Assembly (NCBI GenBank): GCA_963817515.1
Contig: CAWFPJ010000005.1
Location: 104,056 to 168,055, forward strand
DNA: 64,000 nt
Direction: 5' to 3'
Source of the DNA: DATMNI01 sp963817515
GTDB lineage: Bacteria > Acidobacteriota > Terriglobia > Bryobacterales > Bryobacteraceae
Positions 17,987-27,185 of the stretch are shown here, in pieces (within the stretch, counting starts at the first letter, position 1; each line of letters opens with the position of its first letter). The notes below the pieces were generated by a model. That model did not search any database. It had not been told where the DNA came from and saw only the letters and a program-made list of their open reading frames with translations. Made by a program: the position numbers and the translations under genes.

Positions 17987-19585
17987 ATGTGTTTCGGGAC
18001 GAAACTGTTGTTGGCGCGTCCAAGTACAACAGCCACCCTGCGGAAGAGGCCTGTCGTGCAGAACGGATGTGAGCCCGAGTCGGTTGTTTCCCAGTTGGAG
18101 CGAATTCTGAAGAGCCCTGCGCTGGCTTCGTCTCCTAGTTTGTGCCGTTTTCTACGTTTTATCGTGGAAGAGACTCTGGCCTGCCGGCACGGCTCGATTA
18201 AGGAGTACTCCCTCGGTGTAAAAGTGTTTGGCCGCGGCGATGACTTCAATCCCCGGTTGGACCCCATCGTCCGCGTGCAGGCCCGCAACCTGCGTGCGCG
18301 CATCGCGAAGTATTATGCCACGGAGGGCGTGACAGACGAGATTTTTATCGAACTCCCGAAGGGCACGTACGTTCCGGTGTTCCATAACGTACAGCCGGTG
18401 GCCGCCGCCGGCGTTCCAGGCACCGGGATTACCCAGATTGCCGTAGCGGCAGCAAGCACGGCGCCGGCGCCCGCGGTGCAATCTCGAGCGGTGCAATCGC
18501 CGAGTGCGAAATGGCCGCGCGCGTTGTCCCGGCCCACCCTGATCGTGGCCGCGGTAGTGGTGCTTCTGGCCATCGCAGTGGTTTGGCTGGCCCATACGCA
18601 CGCCGCTTCTAGAATCTATGCCCGTCTGCCTGACCCGCTGGCGCAGGATCTTTACGCACGCGGCCGCTATGTGATGGACCGTCAGACGGAAGCTGCGCTG
18701 CGCGAAAGCGTGCTCTCTTTCCAACACGCGATATCGCGCGATCCGAAATTCGCCGCCGCTTACACCGGGCTGGCCGACGCCTACAACCTGCTTTCGCAAT
18801 TCGGATTTATGCCGCCACGCGAGGCTATGGAACAGGCCCGGGACGCCGCCGCGCAAGCGCTCAAAATCGATCCGCGGCTGGCCGAGGGCCATGTCTCTTT
18901 GGGCGCCATCATTGAAGCCTACGACTGGGATTGGGCTGGAGCGGAGCGGGAATACAGGCGCGCATTGGACCTGAATCCCGGGTTGCCGGCGGCGCACTTA
19001 TGGTATGGAATGTTCCTGCGCGACCAGGGGCGTTTGCAGGAAGCGCTTCCCGAGTTGCGCCGGGCCGCGCAGTTGGAGCCGTTCTCAGTGATGACCAGCG
19101 TCAACCTGGCTTATGGCCTTCTGGAGGAGGGAAATTACGGCGCGGCGCTGGAGCAATCGCGGCATGCGGCTGAACTGGCTCCCGGGCTGACCGCGGCGGA
19201 CGTGGTGCTCTCACACGCCTATCGGGCGGCCTCCAACCCGGCGGATTCGGAAGCCGCCCTAACCCGGGCATTGCAATCCGCGGGCGACAGTCCGCATGCC
19301 CTGGCGGTGGTGGCTTGCGCGTTCGTCAAGTTGGGGAAACGGGACCAGGGCGTTCACCTGCAGCGGGAGCTGGATCGCCTCTCCCGGCAGCGGTATGTGT
19401 CGCCATTCGACATGGGAAGTGTTTCGCTGATGTTGGGCGATGAGGAACGCGCTTTGAGCTTTTTCGAGGAAGCCTTCCGGCAGCGCTCGAGCGGATTGAT
19501 TTTCCTGCGCAATGCCAAGTTTGCCGGCCTGCGCGACGCTCCCCGGTTCCTTTCGCTTGTCGACAAGCTGCACTTCAAGGGATAA
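17987..19585 (+). CDS. Membrane-anchored regulator-like protein with TPR repeats (CadC/adenylate-cyclase-like)
   Basis: A 532-residue protein. Residues about 35-125 (LERILKSPALASSPSLCRFLRFIVEETLA, then EYSLGVKVFGRGDDFNPRLDPIVRVQARNLRARI, ending IELPKGTYVPVF) match the N-terminal domain of a large acidobacterial/proteobacterial family often annotated as adenylate-cyclase-like or transcriptional. A single transmembrane helix lies at about 182-203. The C-terminal 320 residues are TPR repeats (AYTGLADAYNLL, GHVSLGAIIEAY, AHLWYGMFLRDQGRL and others). Signalling by protein-protein contact is likely; no catalytic cyclase domain is present. Confidence 0.75.
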   Translation: MCFGTKLLLARPSTTATLRKRPVVQNGCEPESVVSQLERILKSPALASSPSLCRFLRFIVEETLACRHGSIKEYSLGVKVFGRGDDFNPRLDPIVRVQARNLRARIAKYYATEGVTDEIFIELPKGTYVPVFHNVQPVAAAGVPGTGITQIAVAAASTAPAPAVQSRAVQSPSAKWPRALSRPTLIVAAVVVLLAIAVVWLAHTHAASRIYARLPDPLAQDLYARGRYVMDRQTEAALRESVLSFQHAISRDPKFAAAYTGLADAYNLLSQFGFMPPREAMEQARDAAAQALKIDPRLAEGHVSLGAIIEAYDWDWAGAEREYRRALDLNPGLPAAHLWYGMFLRDQGRLQEALPELRRAAQLEPFSVMTSVNLAYGLLEEGNYGAALEQSRHAAELAPGLTAADVVLSHAYRAASNPADSEAALTRALQSAGDSPHALAVVACAFVKLGKRDQGVHLQRELDRLSRQRYVSPFDMGSVSLMLGDEERALSFFEEAFRQRSSGLIFLRNAKFAGLRDAPRFLSLVDKLHFKG

Positions 19586-19616
19586 CGACAATCCTGCCGC
19601 GCGGTATTCTATTGGC

Positions 19617-20444
19617 TTGACGCCTGAACCCAAGTCTGAACCGCCGCGCGTATCGGTGGTGGTGGTTTCGCACAACCGCGTGGAGGATCTGCGCCGATGC
19701 CTGGAGTCCATCGAACGGTCGGAGGGCCGGGCCGCCCTGCAAGTCATCGTGGTGGATAACGGTTCGGACCTGACGGAGTTAGACCATGAGTTTCCGAACG
19801 TGCAGTGGATCCGGCTGCCTAAGAACTTCGGGCTCACCAAAGCCTGGAACCTGGGTTGGCGCGCGGCCGATGCCGAGTACGTTTTTTTCCTGCATGACGA
19901 TACCGAAGTAGAGCCGGGCACCGTGCTCCGGCTGGCTGAGGCGCTCGATTCCAACGCGGAGGCCGCGGCCGTCTGCCCATTGCTGGTAGATGACGAGGGA
20001 CGCCCGGCGCCGCAACTCGGCAGCCTGCCGCCATCGGGCGTGTGGATGCCGGCCCCGGCTTCGAGTGAATCGCTCCCGGTAGAATATCCGCGAGGCGCCG
20101 CGCTCATGGTGCGGGTCTTTCTGATTAAGGCGATCCGGCAGATTGACGAACGGTATGGCCAATTCGGCGGGGACGCGGACCTGGCGGCGCAGATCCGCCG
20201 GTCGGCCAGGAAGATTCTGCTGATCCCCTCAGAGCGCGTGCGCCATCGGGGCGGGGAAGGTTCGTCGGGCCTTCTGCAGGCCGATTTTCAAAACAGCCGA
20301 GCGGTCTTTCTGGGAAAGTACCAGGGTTTCGCAGCCGGTCTTCAGGCTCGGATCGGCGCGGTTTTCGGTGCACTTTTCGGGTTTCGCCTGGGTGAGCTGA
20401 AATACCTGCTGGGGGGCCAGAAAATCGATGGCACCCAGGAATAA
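19617..20444 (+). CDS. GT2 family glycosyltransferase
   Basis: About 275 residues from TTG 19617. It opens RVSVVVVSHNRVEDLRRCLESI and has VIVVDNGSD, the nucleotide-sugar-binding DDT motif (FLHDDTEVEPG), and an acceptor-region acidic segment FGGDADLAAQIRR. These are the GT2 (rhamnosyl-transferase-like) signatures, so it transfers a sugar to a polysaccharide or lipid precursor at the cytoplasmic face. A frame reaching back to 19512 overlaps the TPR gene; the TTG 31 bp after that gene's stop fits better. Confidence 0.85.
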   Translation: MTPEPKSEPPRVSVVVVSHNRVEDLRRCLESIERSEGRAALQVIVVDNGSDLTELDHEFPNVQWIRLPKNFGLTKAWNLGWRAADAEYVFFLHDDTEVEPGTVLRLAEALDSNAEAAAVCPLLVDDEGRPAPQLGSLPPSGVWMPAPASSESLPVEYPRGAALMVRVFLIKAIRQIDERYGQFGGDADLAAQIRRSARKILLIPSERVRHRGGEGSSGLLQADFQNSRAVFLGKYQGFAAGLQARIGAVFGALFGFRLGELKYLLGGQKIDGTQE

Positions 20445-20532
20445 TGTGCGGTCTAACACGGCCGTAGGTTACGCCCGCCGGTTTACCTTTGGTATCTAGC
20501 GTTTAGTTTCCGGCCGCAGATAACATTAACCC

Positions 20533-21009
20533 ATGGACGCTCTACTCTGGATCGCGCTGCCCGCCTTCACGGCCCTGGCTTCCGGTCTGCTGGCCTGGTT
20601 TATCATGCAATCGCGCATGGAGGTGGCTCTGGCGCAGGAGCGGGAACATCTGGCCGAATCGCGCGGAGCGTTGAACGCCGAAAAGTCGGCTCTATCGGGT
20701 TCGCTCGACAGCGCGCTGCGCGCCGCCGAGGAGACCGCCCGCCGCCAGGCGCTGGACAACTTCCTGGGAGAACTGCGCGTGGAGCAGCGGCACTACACGC
20801 GCGAAAACCGCTTGCTGGTGCAGAATCGCAAGAGCCTGGTGCTGCAGGAACGCATGTACTTCCGCAACATTCCGCTTTCCGACTGGGTGGAGCACGAAAT
20901 CGTGATGGAAGACGGCGCCGATACGGGGCGGATGGTACAGGACATGACAATTTTCGACAAGTCGGTCAGCATTTCCGATGGCCAGCGGCCCATGAAAGCC
21001 CTGGCCTGA
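20533..21009 (+). CDS. Membrane-anchored coiled-coil protein of unknown function
   Basis: A 158-residue protein. One N-terminal transmembrane helix (residues 4-25), then a charged coiled-coil region rich in Ala, Glu and Arg (about 28-85), and a compact C-terminal part (HYTRENRLLVQNRKSLVLQERMYFRNIPLSDWVEHE). No catalytic motif and no family was recognised. An 88-bp gap separates it from the glycosyltransferase and an 81-bp gap from the cytochrome gene. Confidence 0.75.
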   Translation: MDALLWIALPAFTALASGLLAWFIMQSRMEVALAQEREHLAESRGALNAEKSALSGSLDSALRAAEETARRQALDNFLGELRVEQRHYTRENRLLVQNRKSLVLQERMYFRNIPLSDWVEHEIVMEDGADTGRMVQDMTIFDKSVSISDGQRPMKALA

Positions 21010-21090
21010 TTTTACTCTAACTCTCTACCTTTCCCCGCGGTGTGCGTTGTAGAATAAATAAGTTCGCACTGTGGAGAAAGCGCTAAAACT

Positions 21091-21417
21091 ATGGATCGAC
21101 TTCGCGTATTTGCTGTCTGTCTGACCCTGGCCGTGGGTTCGAAGGCTGGGCTTGCCGCCGACAAAGGCGACGCCGCCAAGGGCAAAGATGTTTTTGAACA
21201 ATGCAGCGTCTGCCATAACGCGGACAGCGACGAAAAGAAAATGGGTCCGGGATTGAAGGGCCTGTTTAAGAAAGACAAGATGGTCAACGGCAAGAAGCCC
21301 ACCGAGGCCAACATCCGCAGCCGTGTGGATGAGGGTGGGAACGGAATGCCGGCTTACAAAGATATGCTGAGCGATACGGAAAAAGACGACCTGATCGCTT
21401 ATTTGAAGACTCTGTAG
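21091..21417 (+). CDS. Class I c-type cytochrome
   Basis: A 108-residue periplasmic electron carrier. The signal peptide covers residues 1-23 (ending GLAAD). The heme attachment site is CSVCH at 38-42 and the axial Met is probably Met86 (GNGMPAY). The C-terminal helix DDLIAYLKTL is typical of mitochondrial-type cytochrome c. It is convergent with the FecR gene, and a palindromic element fills the space between the two stops. Confidence 0.92.
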   Translation: MDRLRVFAVCLTLAVGSKAGLAADKGDAAKGKDVFEQCSVCHNADSDEKKMGPGLKGLFKKDKMVNGKKPTEANIRSRVDEGGNGMPAYKDMLSDTEKDDLIAYLKTL

Positions 21418-21446
21418 CGGATAGCTTCAGCGTGGGAAGAGCGGAG

Positions 21447-21474
21447 AACCGGCGGCTAGACCGCCGGCGTTACC
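21447..21474 (-). repeat. 28-bp palindromic (REP-like) element, copy 4, at convergent gene ends
   Basis: AACCGGCGG, CTAGA, CCGCCGGCGTTACC. It lies between the cytochrome and FecR genes. Its GGTAAC end contains the TAA (21472-21470) that terminates the FecR-like gene, so the element overlaps the coding end by 5 bases. Confidence 0.8.
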
Positions 21475-22429
21475 ACCTGCGCTCCCAGCCTCTCCACCAG
21501 CCGGTATTTTCCAGGCCGAGCGCGTTCCAACATAGATCGATCGAGTGCGCGTCCTTGCGCAACACTCCGGTTCGTGAAACCTCTGGCGGCAGTGACACCA
21601 ACTGGGTGAAGCGGTCGAACACCACTTCCCTTTGGCGCTCTGAAACCCGGGTGAGCAGGTGCCACAGCGTCAGGCCGTCGCGAGGCTTCGCGGCAGCCAG
21701 GATGCGGCTCAGCGCTGCGCCGTCTCCGCGCTCGAAGTCATTGAGCGCTTCTCGAAAGGCATCGGAGGAATCTGCATAATATGGGATCCCGGGGCCGGTC
21801 CGCTTACGGGTGACGCACTCCGCGCCGGCGGGAATGAAAGATTCATGGCCGCCGAATTGAAATGCCACCCATCCCAGCGAAACCTTCAGTAAGCCGTTGC
21901 CGGCGCCATCCACGTTGAGCGTGTATTCGCAGCCCAGATCGACAGCGCGGGCGCCGGGCGTGTCCACTACGAACTCGCGCGGCGGCGCCCAGATGAAGGC
22001 GTGCAACATGCCGCGCTGCAAAAGTACCTTGCGGTCCGTGGCGGCGCGCAACTCGGAATCCGGCCCCAGATCGATCTTCCCCACACCGTCGGCCTGAAGC
22101 GAAATCTGCGAACCGTCGGCCGTGCGTAAGACCTGTCCCGATCGCACGTGCATGGCAAGCGCCGCAGACTTATCGCCCATGCGCGCCGCGCCTTCGAGGT
22201 TGGTCACCTGCCAGCCGGTATTCCGCGCCCCCGGCATCGCCAGTTGCGACAGGCCCGCGGCTGCCAGCGCGACTGCGGCCGCGGCGGCCCACCAGATTCG
22301 GGGCCTCTTCGGGCCCGCGTGAAATAACGGGTCCCGATGCCGGTAGCGCAGCGGAGCCAGCGTTCGCTCCAACTGTTCGATTTCCGGGTCGGGCGTCCCG
22401 GACCGGTCCCATAAATATTCTTCGCTCAT
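21470..22429 (-). CDS. FecR-domain anti-sigma/regulatory membrane protein
   Basis: A 319-residue protein with a cytoplasmic N-terminus (about 1-46), one transmembrane helix (about 47-66) and a FecR-type periplasmic domain (QVLRTADGSQISLQADGVGKIDLGPDSELRA, RGMLHAFIWAPPREFVVDTPGARAVDLGCEYTLNV). It overlaps the upstream ECF sigma gene by 4 bp, so it most likely controls that sigma factor. The periplasmic C-terminal 100 residues are not recognised. The stop codon is provided by the adjacent palindromic element. Confidence 0.85.
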   Translation of the reverse strand: MSEEYLWDRSGTPDPEIEQLERTLAPLRYRHRDPLFHAGPKRPRIWWAAAAAVALAAAGLSQLAMPGARNTGWQVTNLEGAARMGDKSAALAMHVRSGQVLRTADGSQISLQADGVGKIDLGPDSELRAATDRKVLLQRGMLHAFIWAPPREFVVDTPGARAVDLGCEYTLNVDGAGNGLLKVSLGWVAFQFGGHESFIPAGAECVTRKRTGPGIPYYADSSDAFREALNDFERGDGAALSRILAAAKPRDGLTLWHLLTRVSERQREVVFDRFTQLVSLPPEVSRTGVLRKDAHSIDLCWNALGLENTGWWRGWERRW

Positions 22430-23043
22430 TGTCCTTCCCTGCTTCTTGCTCTACCTTTTCCATCGCCCGTCCCAGTGCCCGCCAACTCGCGGAGCATCTT
22501 CATGCCGCGGCAAAGATTCACGCGCACGGAATCGGGCGTGAGGCCGGTCAGTTTTGCAATCTCCGGACCCGTCATGCCTTCCACCAGCCGCATGATCAAC
22601 GTCTCGCGATAAGCTTCCGGCAGACCGCGGATCATTTCCAACACCAGAAATGAGTCCTGGCTGGTTTCCCGCGGTGCCTCTTCGCGCTCGGTCTTCTCGT
22701 CGAGGGGTATGGTATGCCTGGCCTGGCGGAAATAGTCGATGGCGCGATTGCGCGCGATGGCTCCCAGCCATCCGCGAAAGGCCGCCGCGGTGCGCAGCCC
22801 GCGAAGCTGCCGCATGGCCGCGATGAAAACATCCTGCACCAGGTCTTCGGCATCGCCCGCGGGCACACGCGCCAGCAGAATGCTGTGCACCATGCGGGCA
22901 TAGCGCAGATAGAGTTCGCCGAACGCCGAACGGTCGCCTTCCACCGCGGCCCGGATCAACCCATCATCTTCGGAAGTCTCCACAGCCACCAGCATCGATG
23001 CCTGGGGCGGGGCCTGGCCCCGCCCAATCTCAAGTACCGGCAT
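22426..23043 (-). CDS. ECF-type RNA polymerase sigma factor
   Basis: About 205 residues from ATG 23043 (an alternative start at ATG 22995 gives 189). Region 2 is at LYLRYARMVHSILLARVPAGDAEDLVQDVFIAAM and FRGWLGAIARNRAIDYFR. Region 4 is at LPEAYRETLIMRLVEGMTGPEIAKLTGLTPDSVRVNL. The 23043 start is 2 bases beyond the stop of the secreted-protein gene, and the end overlaps the FecR gene, so all three genes appear to be co-transcribed. Confidence 0.92.
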   Translation of the reverse strand: MPVLEIGRGQAPPQASMLVAVETSEDDGLIRAAVEGDRSAFGELYLRYARMVHSILLARVPAGDAEDLVQDVFIAAMRQLRGLRTAAAFRGWLGAIARNRAIDYFRQARHTIPLDEKTEREEAPRETSQDSFLVLEMIRGLPEAYRETLIMRLVEGMTGPEIAKLTGLTPDSVRVNLCRGMKMLRELAGTGTGDGKGRARSREGQ

Positions 23044-23044
23044 A

Positions 23045-23488
23045 TCACCTTAACATCGAGTCCACATCGCCGGTCTTAAACTCCTTCATGTCGGCTTTGG
23101 CATGCAGCCGGTCCACGCCATCCGGGCCCGCCGCCAACAGCGTGTTGGTGAACTGTTCGTCATTTCTTCCGACCAGTTCGATCACCCACTTGCCTTCTTT
23201 CGGCCACTGCTGCGAGAGCGCGTAGGCGCCGGGTTCGGACAGTTTTTCGAGTTTCAGCGGGATGCTGCGCCGCTGTCCGTCCACCATCCCGATAGCCGTA
23301 GCCGTGACCTTGGCCGCCGCCGGATCATGGCAGCCGGTAGCTTTGATGGTGACCACAGCGTTCACTTTGCGCGCTTCGGCGCTGGCCTCAGGGTTGCCCA
23401 ACTGCAGCCAGAAGCCGCCGGCGAATAGTTGGCCCGCGAACGCCAGCACGGCGGCCACGGGCATTGCAAGAACGATTGTCTTTCGCAT
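23045..23488 (-). CDS. Exported hypothetical protein
   Basis: About 147 residues from ATG 23488 (MRKTIVLAMPVAAVLAFAG), with a signal peptide cleaved near residue 23. The mature protein (LGNPEASAEARKVNAVVTIKATGCHDPAAAKVTATAIG) is a beta-rich single domain, and GKWVIELVGRND suggests an immunoglobulin-like fold. No family is named. It directly precedes the ECF/FecR pair and may be under their control or serve as their signal-side partner. Confidence 0.75.
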   Translation of the reverse strand: MRKTIVLAMPVAAVLAFAGQLFAGGFWLQLGNPEASAEARKVNAVVTIKATGCHDPAAAKVTATAIGMVDGQRRSIPLKLEKLSEPGAYALSQQWPKEGKWVIELVGRNDEQFTNTLLAAGPDGVDRLHAKADMKEFKTGDVDSMLR

Positions 23489-23545
23489 GATTGTGTTCCC
23501 TCCTGGGTTCAATCTGACGGAAAGACGCAGCGCGGCAGCGGAGTG

Positions 23546-24817
23546 TTAACCCAACTTATAAATCATCATGCCGGAAAGCAGCTTGGGATAAAAGTCGGTG
23601 GACTTCTGCGGCATGACACCGCCGCTGAAAGATGTGTCGGCCACCTGCTGGACGGAGGTCGGCTTCAACAGAAACGCTATCTGAGCGCCGCCGGTGCGCG
23701 CTTCCGCCACGGCTGCATCGATGCCGCGAACGTAGCGCAAGTGTTTCTCATCGCGCACGGCCTCTTCGCTGATGCCGAGCGCCCGCCCCAGCAGACGGTC
23801 GTGCAGAATCCGCACGTCCAATTCACCGCGCGCCGTGCGATCCTCCAAAAGAAACAAGCGGCTCCCGATGGCGGCCCCAATGATGGTGCGGCCGGCGGCA
23901 TCGTCCCCCAATGCCTTTTTGACGGCATCGAGCGATTTAACCTCCTGCACCTGGAAATCCTTGGAAGCGGCGCGCAAAAATGATTCGGCGAAGTCTTCGC
24001 TGTTGACCAGTCCGCCTCCCGCGGGGACCCCTGCCGTATCGAGTCCGTTCACCAGACGATGCGCGGCCAGGATTCTCAAACCGGCCGAGTGCATGTTGAC
24101 GAACGACATCATCATGCGGTCGGCGCCCTTGAGATTCGGGTTTTCGCTGCGGAAGGCGATCGCGGTTTCGTAGCGGTGATGGCCGTCGGCGATCAGCAGC
24201 TTTTTGCCGGCCATCAGTTCCTGCACGCGCCGGCCGTCGGCAATTTTCCAAATGCGGTGAATGGCCCCGTATTCATCCGTGACTTCGCCGAGCGGCGCCT
24301 GAACCGCCGCTTCGTCCAGCAGCGTATCGATGGCCAGGGCCGGGTCCGCATAGAGCATAAAGATCGGCTCGAAATGGGTGTGGGTATGGCGCAGCAGTTC
24401 GCGGCGGTCTTTTTTGGGGCCCGAAAGCGTTTGCTCATGGCGGAACACCACGCCCGCCGAATAATCCTCCACCGCGCCCAGGGCGATGAACCCCTTGCGC
24501 ACCAGACGCTCGCCGGTATCGGGAACCACGAACTCCTGAAAGTATGGAAACACTCCCGGTTCGCTGTCCTGTGCCAGGATACCGTTGGCTATCCATTCCT
24601 GCATGAAGCGTGTGGCGCGGGTGTACACGTTCGCGGCGTCGGAATCGTCCGGTCTGCGTTCGCCCAGAACCACGCGGACCAGGTTGTAAGGGTTCTGCGA
24701 CAAGTACCGGCTCTGCATGGCGGGCGAAATCTTGTCATACGGCTGAGTTACCAGCGACTGCAATGGACCGGCTTTTTCGGTATACCGGTAGGGTTGGAAA
24801 GGATAAATATTGGCCAA
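23546..24817 (-). CDS. DUF1015 family protein
   Basis: A 423-residue protein matching DUF1015 (PF06245) along its length: a family start IYPFQPYRYTEKAGPLQSLVTQPYDKISP, a central GFIALGAVEDYS, HEQTLSGPKKDRRELLRHTHTHFEPIFMLY, and the hallmark LLIADGHHRYETAI. The ADGHHRYE motif suggests a catalytic or nucleotide-binding site; the archaeal serine kinase SerK belongs to a related fold. Substrate is not established for bacterial members. It is divergent from the YheT-type hydrolase. Confidence 0.85.
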   Translation of the reverse strand: MANIYPFQPYRYTEKAGPLQSLVTQPYDKISPAMQSRYLSQNPYNLVRVVLGERRPDDSDAANVYTRATRFMQEWIANGILAQDSEPGVFPYFQEFVVPDTGERLVRKGFIALGAVEDYSAGVVFRHEQTLSGPKKDRRELLRHTHTHFEPIFMLYADPALAIDTLLDEAAVQAPLGEVTDEYGAIHRIWKIADGRRVQELMAGKKLLIADGHHRYETAIAFRSENPNLKGADRMMMSFVNMHSAGLRILAAHRLVNGLDTAGVPAGGGLVNSEDFAESFLRAASKDFQVQEVKSLDAVKKALGDDAAGRTIIGAAIGSRLFLLEDRTARGELDVRILHDRLLGRALGISEEAVRDEKHLRYVRGIDAAVAEARTGGAQIAFLLKPTSVQQVADTSFSGGVMPQKSTDFYPKLLSGMMIYKLG

Positions 24818-24865
24818 ATTTTAAGATAGCACCGTGGAGCTATACTACAGGTTTCCGCGGCCTTC

Positions 24866-25825
24866 ATGCGTCCTTTGGACACGGTTCCCTTCGACCCGCT
24901 TTTCCGCAATCCACACTTGCAAACCATTGCTGCAAATTATTGGAAGCGGCCCGATGACGGCGCGCGATTTCCGATTGAGAGCCGGCTGTACCGCACCGAA
25001 CCCGATGTTCAGGTGCTGGTGCAATCGCAGTACCCGGAAGGGGAGGCCGCCGGCGCCATTGTGATGGTGCATGGCCTGGAGGGTTCGGGCGAGTCCGGTT
25101 ATATTCGAAGCCTGAGCTCGGCCGCGCTGCATGCCGGTTTCGCCGCTCACCGTTTTCACATGCGCACCTGCGGCGGCACCGAGCGGCATTGCGGGACGCT
25201 CTACCACGCCGGTCTCACCAGTGATCTTCTGGCGGTACTGCGCGAATTCCATGCTGCCGGCCGTCCTCCGGCGTTCCTGGTCGGATTCTCGCTGGGCGGC
25301 AACGTGGTCCTGAAGCTGGCCGGTGAAATGGGTGAAGCTGCGCTCCCGTTCGTCCGCGGCGTCTGCGCAGTTTCCGCGCCGCTCGACCTGGAGGCCTGCG
25401 CCCGCAGCATCGCCGAGCCTCGCAATCGCATCTACCAGACGCGCTTCGTGCGCCGCATGCGCGCCCGTATGTGCGCCACCGGCAGATATACGGCCCATGA
25501 TTTTGCCGGCCTGCGCTCCGTGATGGAGATTGACGACCGCATCACGGCCCCGTCTTTCGGCTTCGGCGATGCTGCGAACTATTACCGGTCTCAGTCCTCC
25601 ATCGGTTTTCTGGATGGCTTGCGAGTGCCCGCGCTGCTGATCCAGGCGAAGGACGACGGGTTCGTGCCCTTCCAGATTTTCGATTCGGACGCCGTGCGCT
25701 CCAATCCCCGGGTGCAGTTGATAGCCCCCGACCACGGCGGCCATCTCGGTTTCCTGGGCCGCAAGCCGCATCGCTTCTGGGCCGATGAGACTATCATGAA
25801 TTGGATCGCGGCCCGCTCGCGTTAG
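24866..25825 (+). CDS. Alpha/beta hydrolase, YheT/EMB8 family
   Basis: A 319-residue protein. It opens FDPLFRNPHLQTIAANYW, characteristic of the YheT family. The oxyanion region is VMVHGLEGSGESGYIRSL, the nucleophile elbow is GFSLGGNVVLKLAGE, the acid is in LLIQAKDDGFVPFQ, and the catalytic His in PDHGGHLGFLG. A complete Ser-Asp-His triad is present. YheT-type hydrolases act on esters with poorly known substrates. Divergent from the DUF1015 gene with a 48-bp spacer. Confidence 0.88.
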   Translation: MRPLDTVPFDPLFRNPHLQTIAANYWKRPDDGARFPIESRLYRTEPDVQVLVQSQYPEGEAAGAIVMVHGLEGSGESGYIRSLSSAALHAGFAAHRFHMRTCGGTERHCGTLYHAGLTSDLLAVLREFHAAGRPPAFLVGFSLGGNVVLKLAGEMGEAALPFVRGVCAVSAPLDLEACARSIAEPRNRIYQTRFVRRMRARMCATGRYTAHDFAGLRSVMEIDDRITAPSFGFGDAANYYRSQSSIGFLDGLRVPALLIQAKDDGFVPFQIFDSDAVRSNPRVQLIAPDHGGHLGFLGRKPHRFWADETIMNWIAARSR

Positions 25826-25897
25826 CCAACCGCTACAATAGGCTGACATCCAACATGACTCGCTAAGTACTCGACCATCGAGCCGTCAGAGGTTTGA

Positions 25898-27139
25898 ATG
25901 ACAACGCACAACGCGTCGTTTTGGGAGGCGGTAAAGGGCGCCGTCCAATCTCTCCGTGGCAGCAAGCTGAGAAGCTTCCTCACGCTGCTTGGCATCATCC
26001 TGGCAACCACCACGCTGATTGCGGTGATGTCGGTGATCTCGGGCATGGATCGCGTGATCGCCGACAACGTGTCGAGCATGGGCGCCGACGGCTACACCGT
26101 CACGCGTATCTTCATGACCCAGCGGGATCCCAAGAAATTCCTTGAATTGCTGCGCCGCAATCCGCAATTAAGCCGCGAGGAGTTCGATTTCCTGCGCTCG
26201 CGCGTCACTATGACCAAAGAGATCGGCATACAAGCCGGCCGCAGCGTCACGATACACGCGGGCAAGGAAACCTCGGAGGGAGTGGGGCTGACTGGCGCAT
26301 CTCCGAACATAGCCGTCATCGCGAATTATGAAGCTGTGGAAGGCCGGTTCCCTTCGGAGATCGAAAATCAGCGGCATGCGAACGTGGCCTTTATCGGCAA
26401 CGACATCAAGACCAAATTCTTCCCCAACGAAGTTCCCATCGGCCAAACCATTACCGCGGACGGAATTCCATTTCAGGTGATTGGGGTGGCGAAGGCCAAG
26501 GGTTCGGTCTTCGGCCAGTCGCAGGACAACTACATTGTGATTCCGGTTGACACGTACTTCAAAATCTGGGGATCGCGCAACGGCATGAACTTTGCCGCCA
26601 CCGCCATCGATCATGAACACCTTTTGCAGGCGCAGGAGGAGGCCCGCATGCTGCTGCGCGCCTACCGCCACCTGGGTCCCAAGGATGACGACACCTTTTC
26701 CATGCTGACCTCCGACGCCCTGTTGGACTTTTGGAACCAGTTGACCGGCGCCATTGCGGCCACCGCGGTGGGTGTGGTCTCGGTATTCATGGTGGTGGGC
26801 GGTGTGGTGATCATGAATATCATGCTGGCGGTAGTTACGGAGCGCACGCACGAAATCGGCATACGCAAATCCGTGGGCGCGCGCCGCCAGGATATTCTGA
26901 ACCAGTTCCTGGTGGAGTCATCCATGCTTTCGGGTATCGGCGGCGTTATGGGAGTGTCGCTGGCCTGGATTGTGGCGGTGCTGGTGCGCAATCTCACTCC
27001 TGTGCCTATGGCGGTGCCGGTGACGGCGGTGATTGTGGGAGTGGTGCTCTCCGCCACAGTAGGCCTTTTCTTCGGAATCTATCCCGCGCAGCGAGCCGCG
27101 AAACTGGATCCGATCGAAGCCTTGAGAGCTGAAAAATGA
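25898..27139 (+). CDS. MacB/FtsX-type ABC transporter permease
   Basis: A 413-residue permease. One N-terminal transmembrane helix (about 27-50), a MacB-like periplasmic core of about 220 residues (VEGRFPSEIENQRHANVAFIGNDI), then three C-terminal helices forming the FtsX domain (MNIMLAVVTERTHEIGIRKSVGARRQDILNQFL). FtsX-type permeases transmit ATPase strokes to the periplasm rather than pump across the inner membrane. No ATPase gene is adjacent; the next gene is a second permease, so the pair may form a heterodimer with an ATPase encoded elsewhere. Confidence 0.88.
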   Translation: MTTHNASFWEAVKGAVQSLRGSKLRSFLTLLGIILATTTLIAVMSVISGMDRVIADNVSSMGADGYTVTRIFMTQRDPKKFLELLRRNPQLSREEFDFLRSRVTMTKEIGIQAGRSVTIHAGKETSEGVGLTGASPNIAVIANYEAVEGRFPSEIENQRHANVAFIGNDIKTKFFPNEVPIGQTITADGIPFQVIGVAKAKGSVFGQSQDNYIVIPVDTYFKIWGSRNGMNFAATAIDHEHLLQAQEEARMLLRAYRHLGPKDDDTFSMLTSDALLDFWNQLTGAIAATAVGVVSVFMVVGGVVIMNIMLAVVTERTHEIGIRKSVGARRQDILNQFLVESSMLSGIGGVMGVSLAWIVAVLVRNLTPVPMAVPVTAVIVGVVLSATVGLFFGIYPAQRAAKLDPIEALRAEK

Positions 27140-27185
27140 CGCTGCTGAGGGTGCTGAGGAATAATGACGTGCTGAGGGTTAAATA

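Noticed and set aside
20445..20532. A degenerate relative of the palindromic element near 20483 (CGCCCGCCGG followed by TTTACC)
   Set aside because: Only the end words match and the opposite arm is missing.
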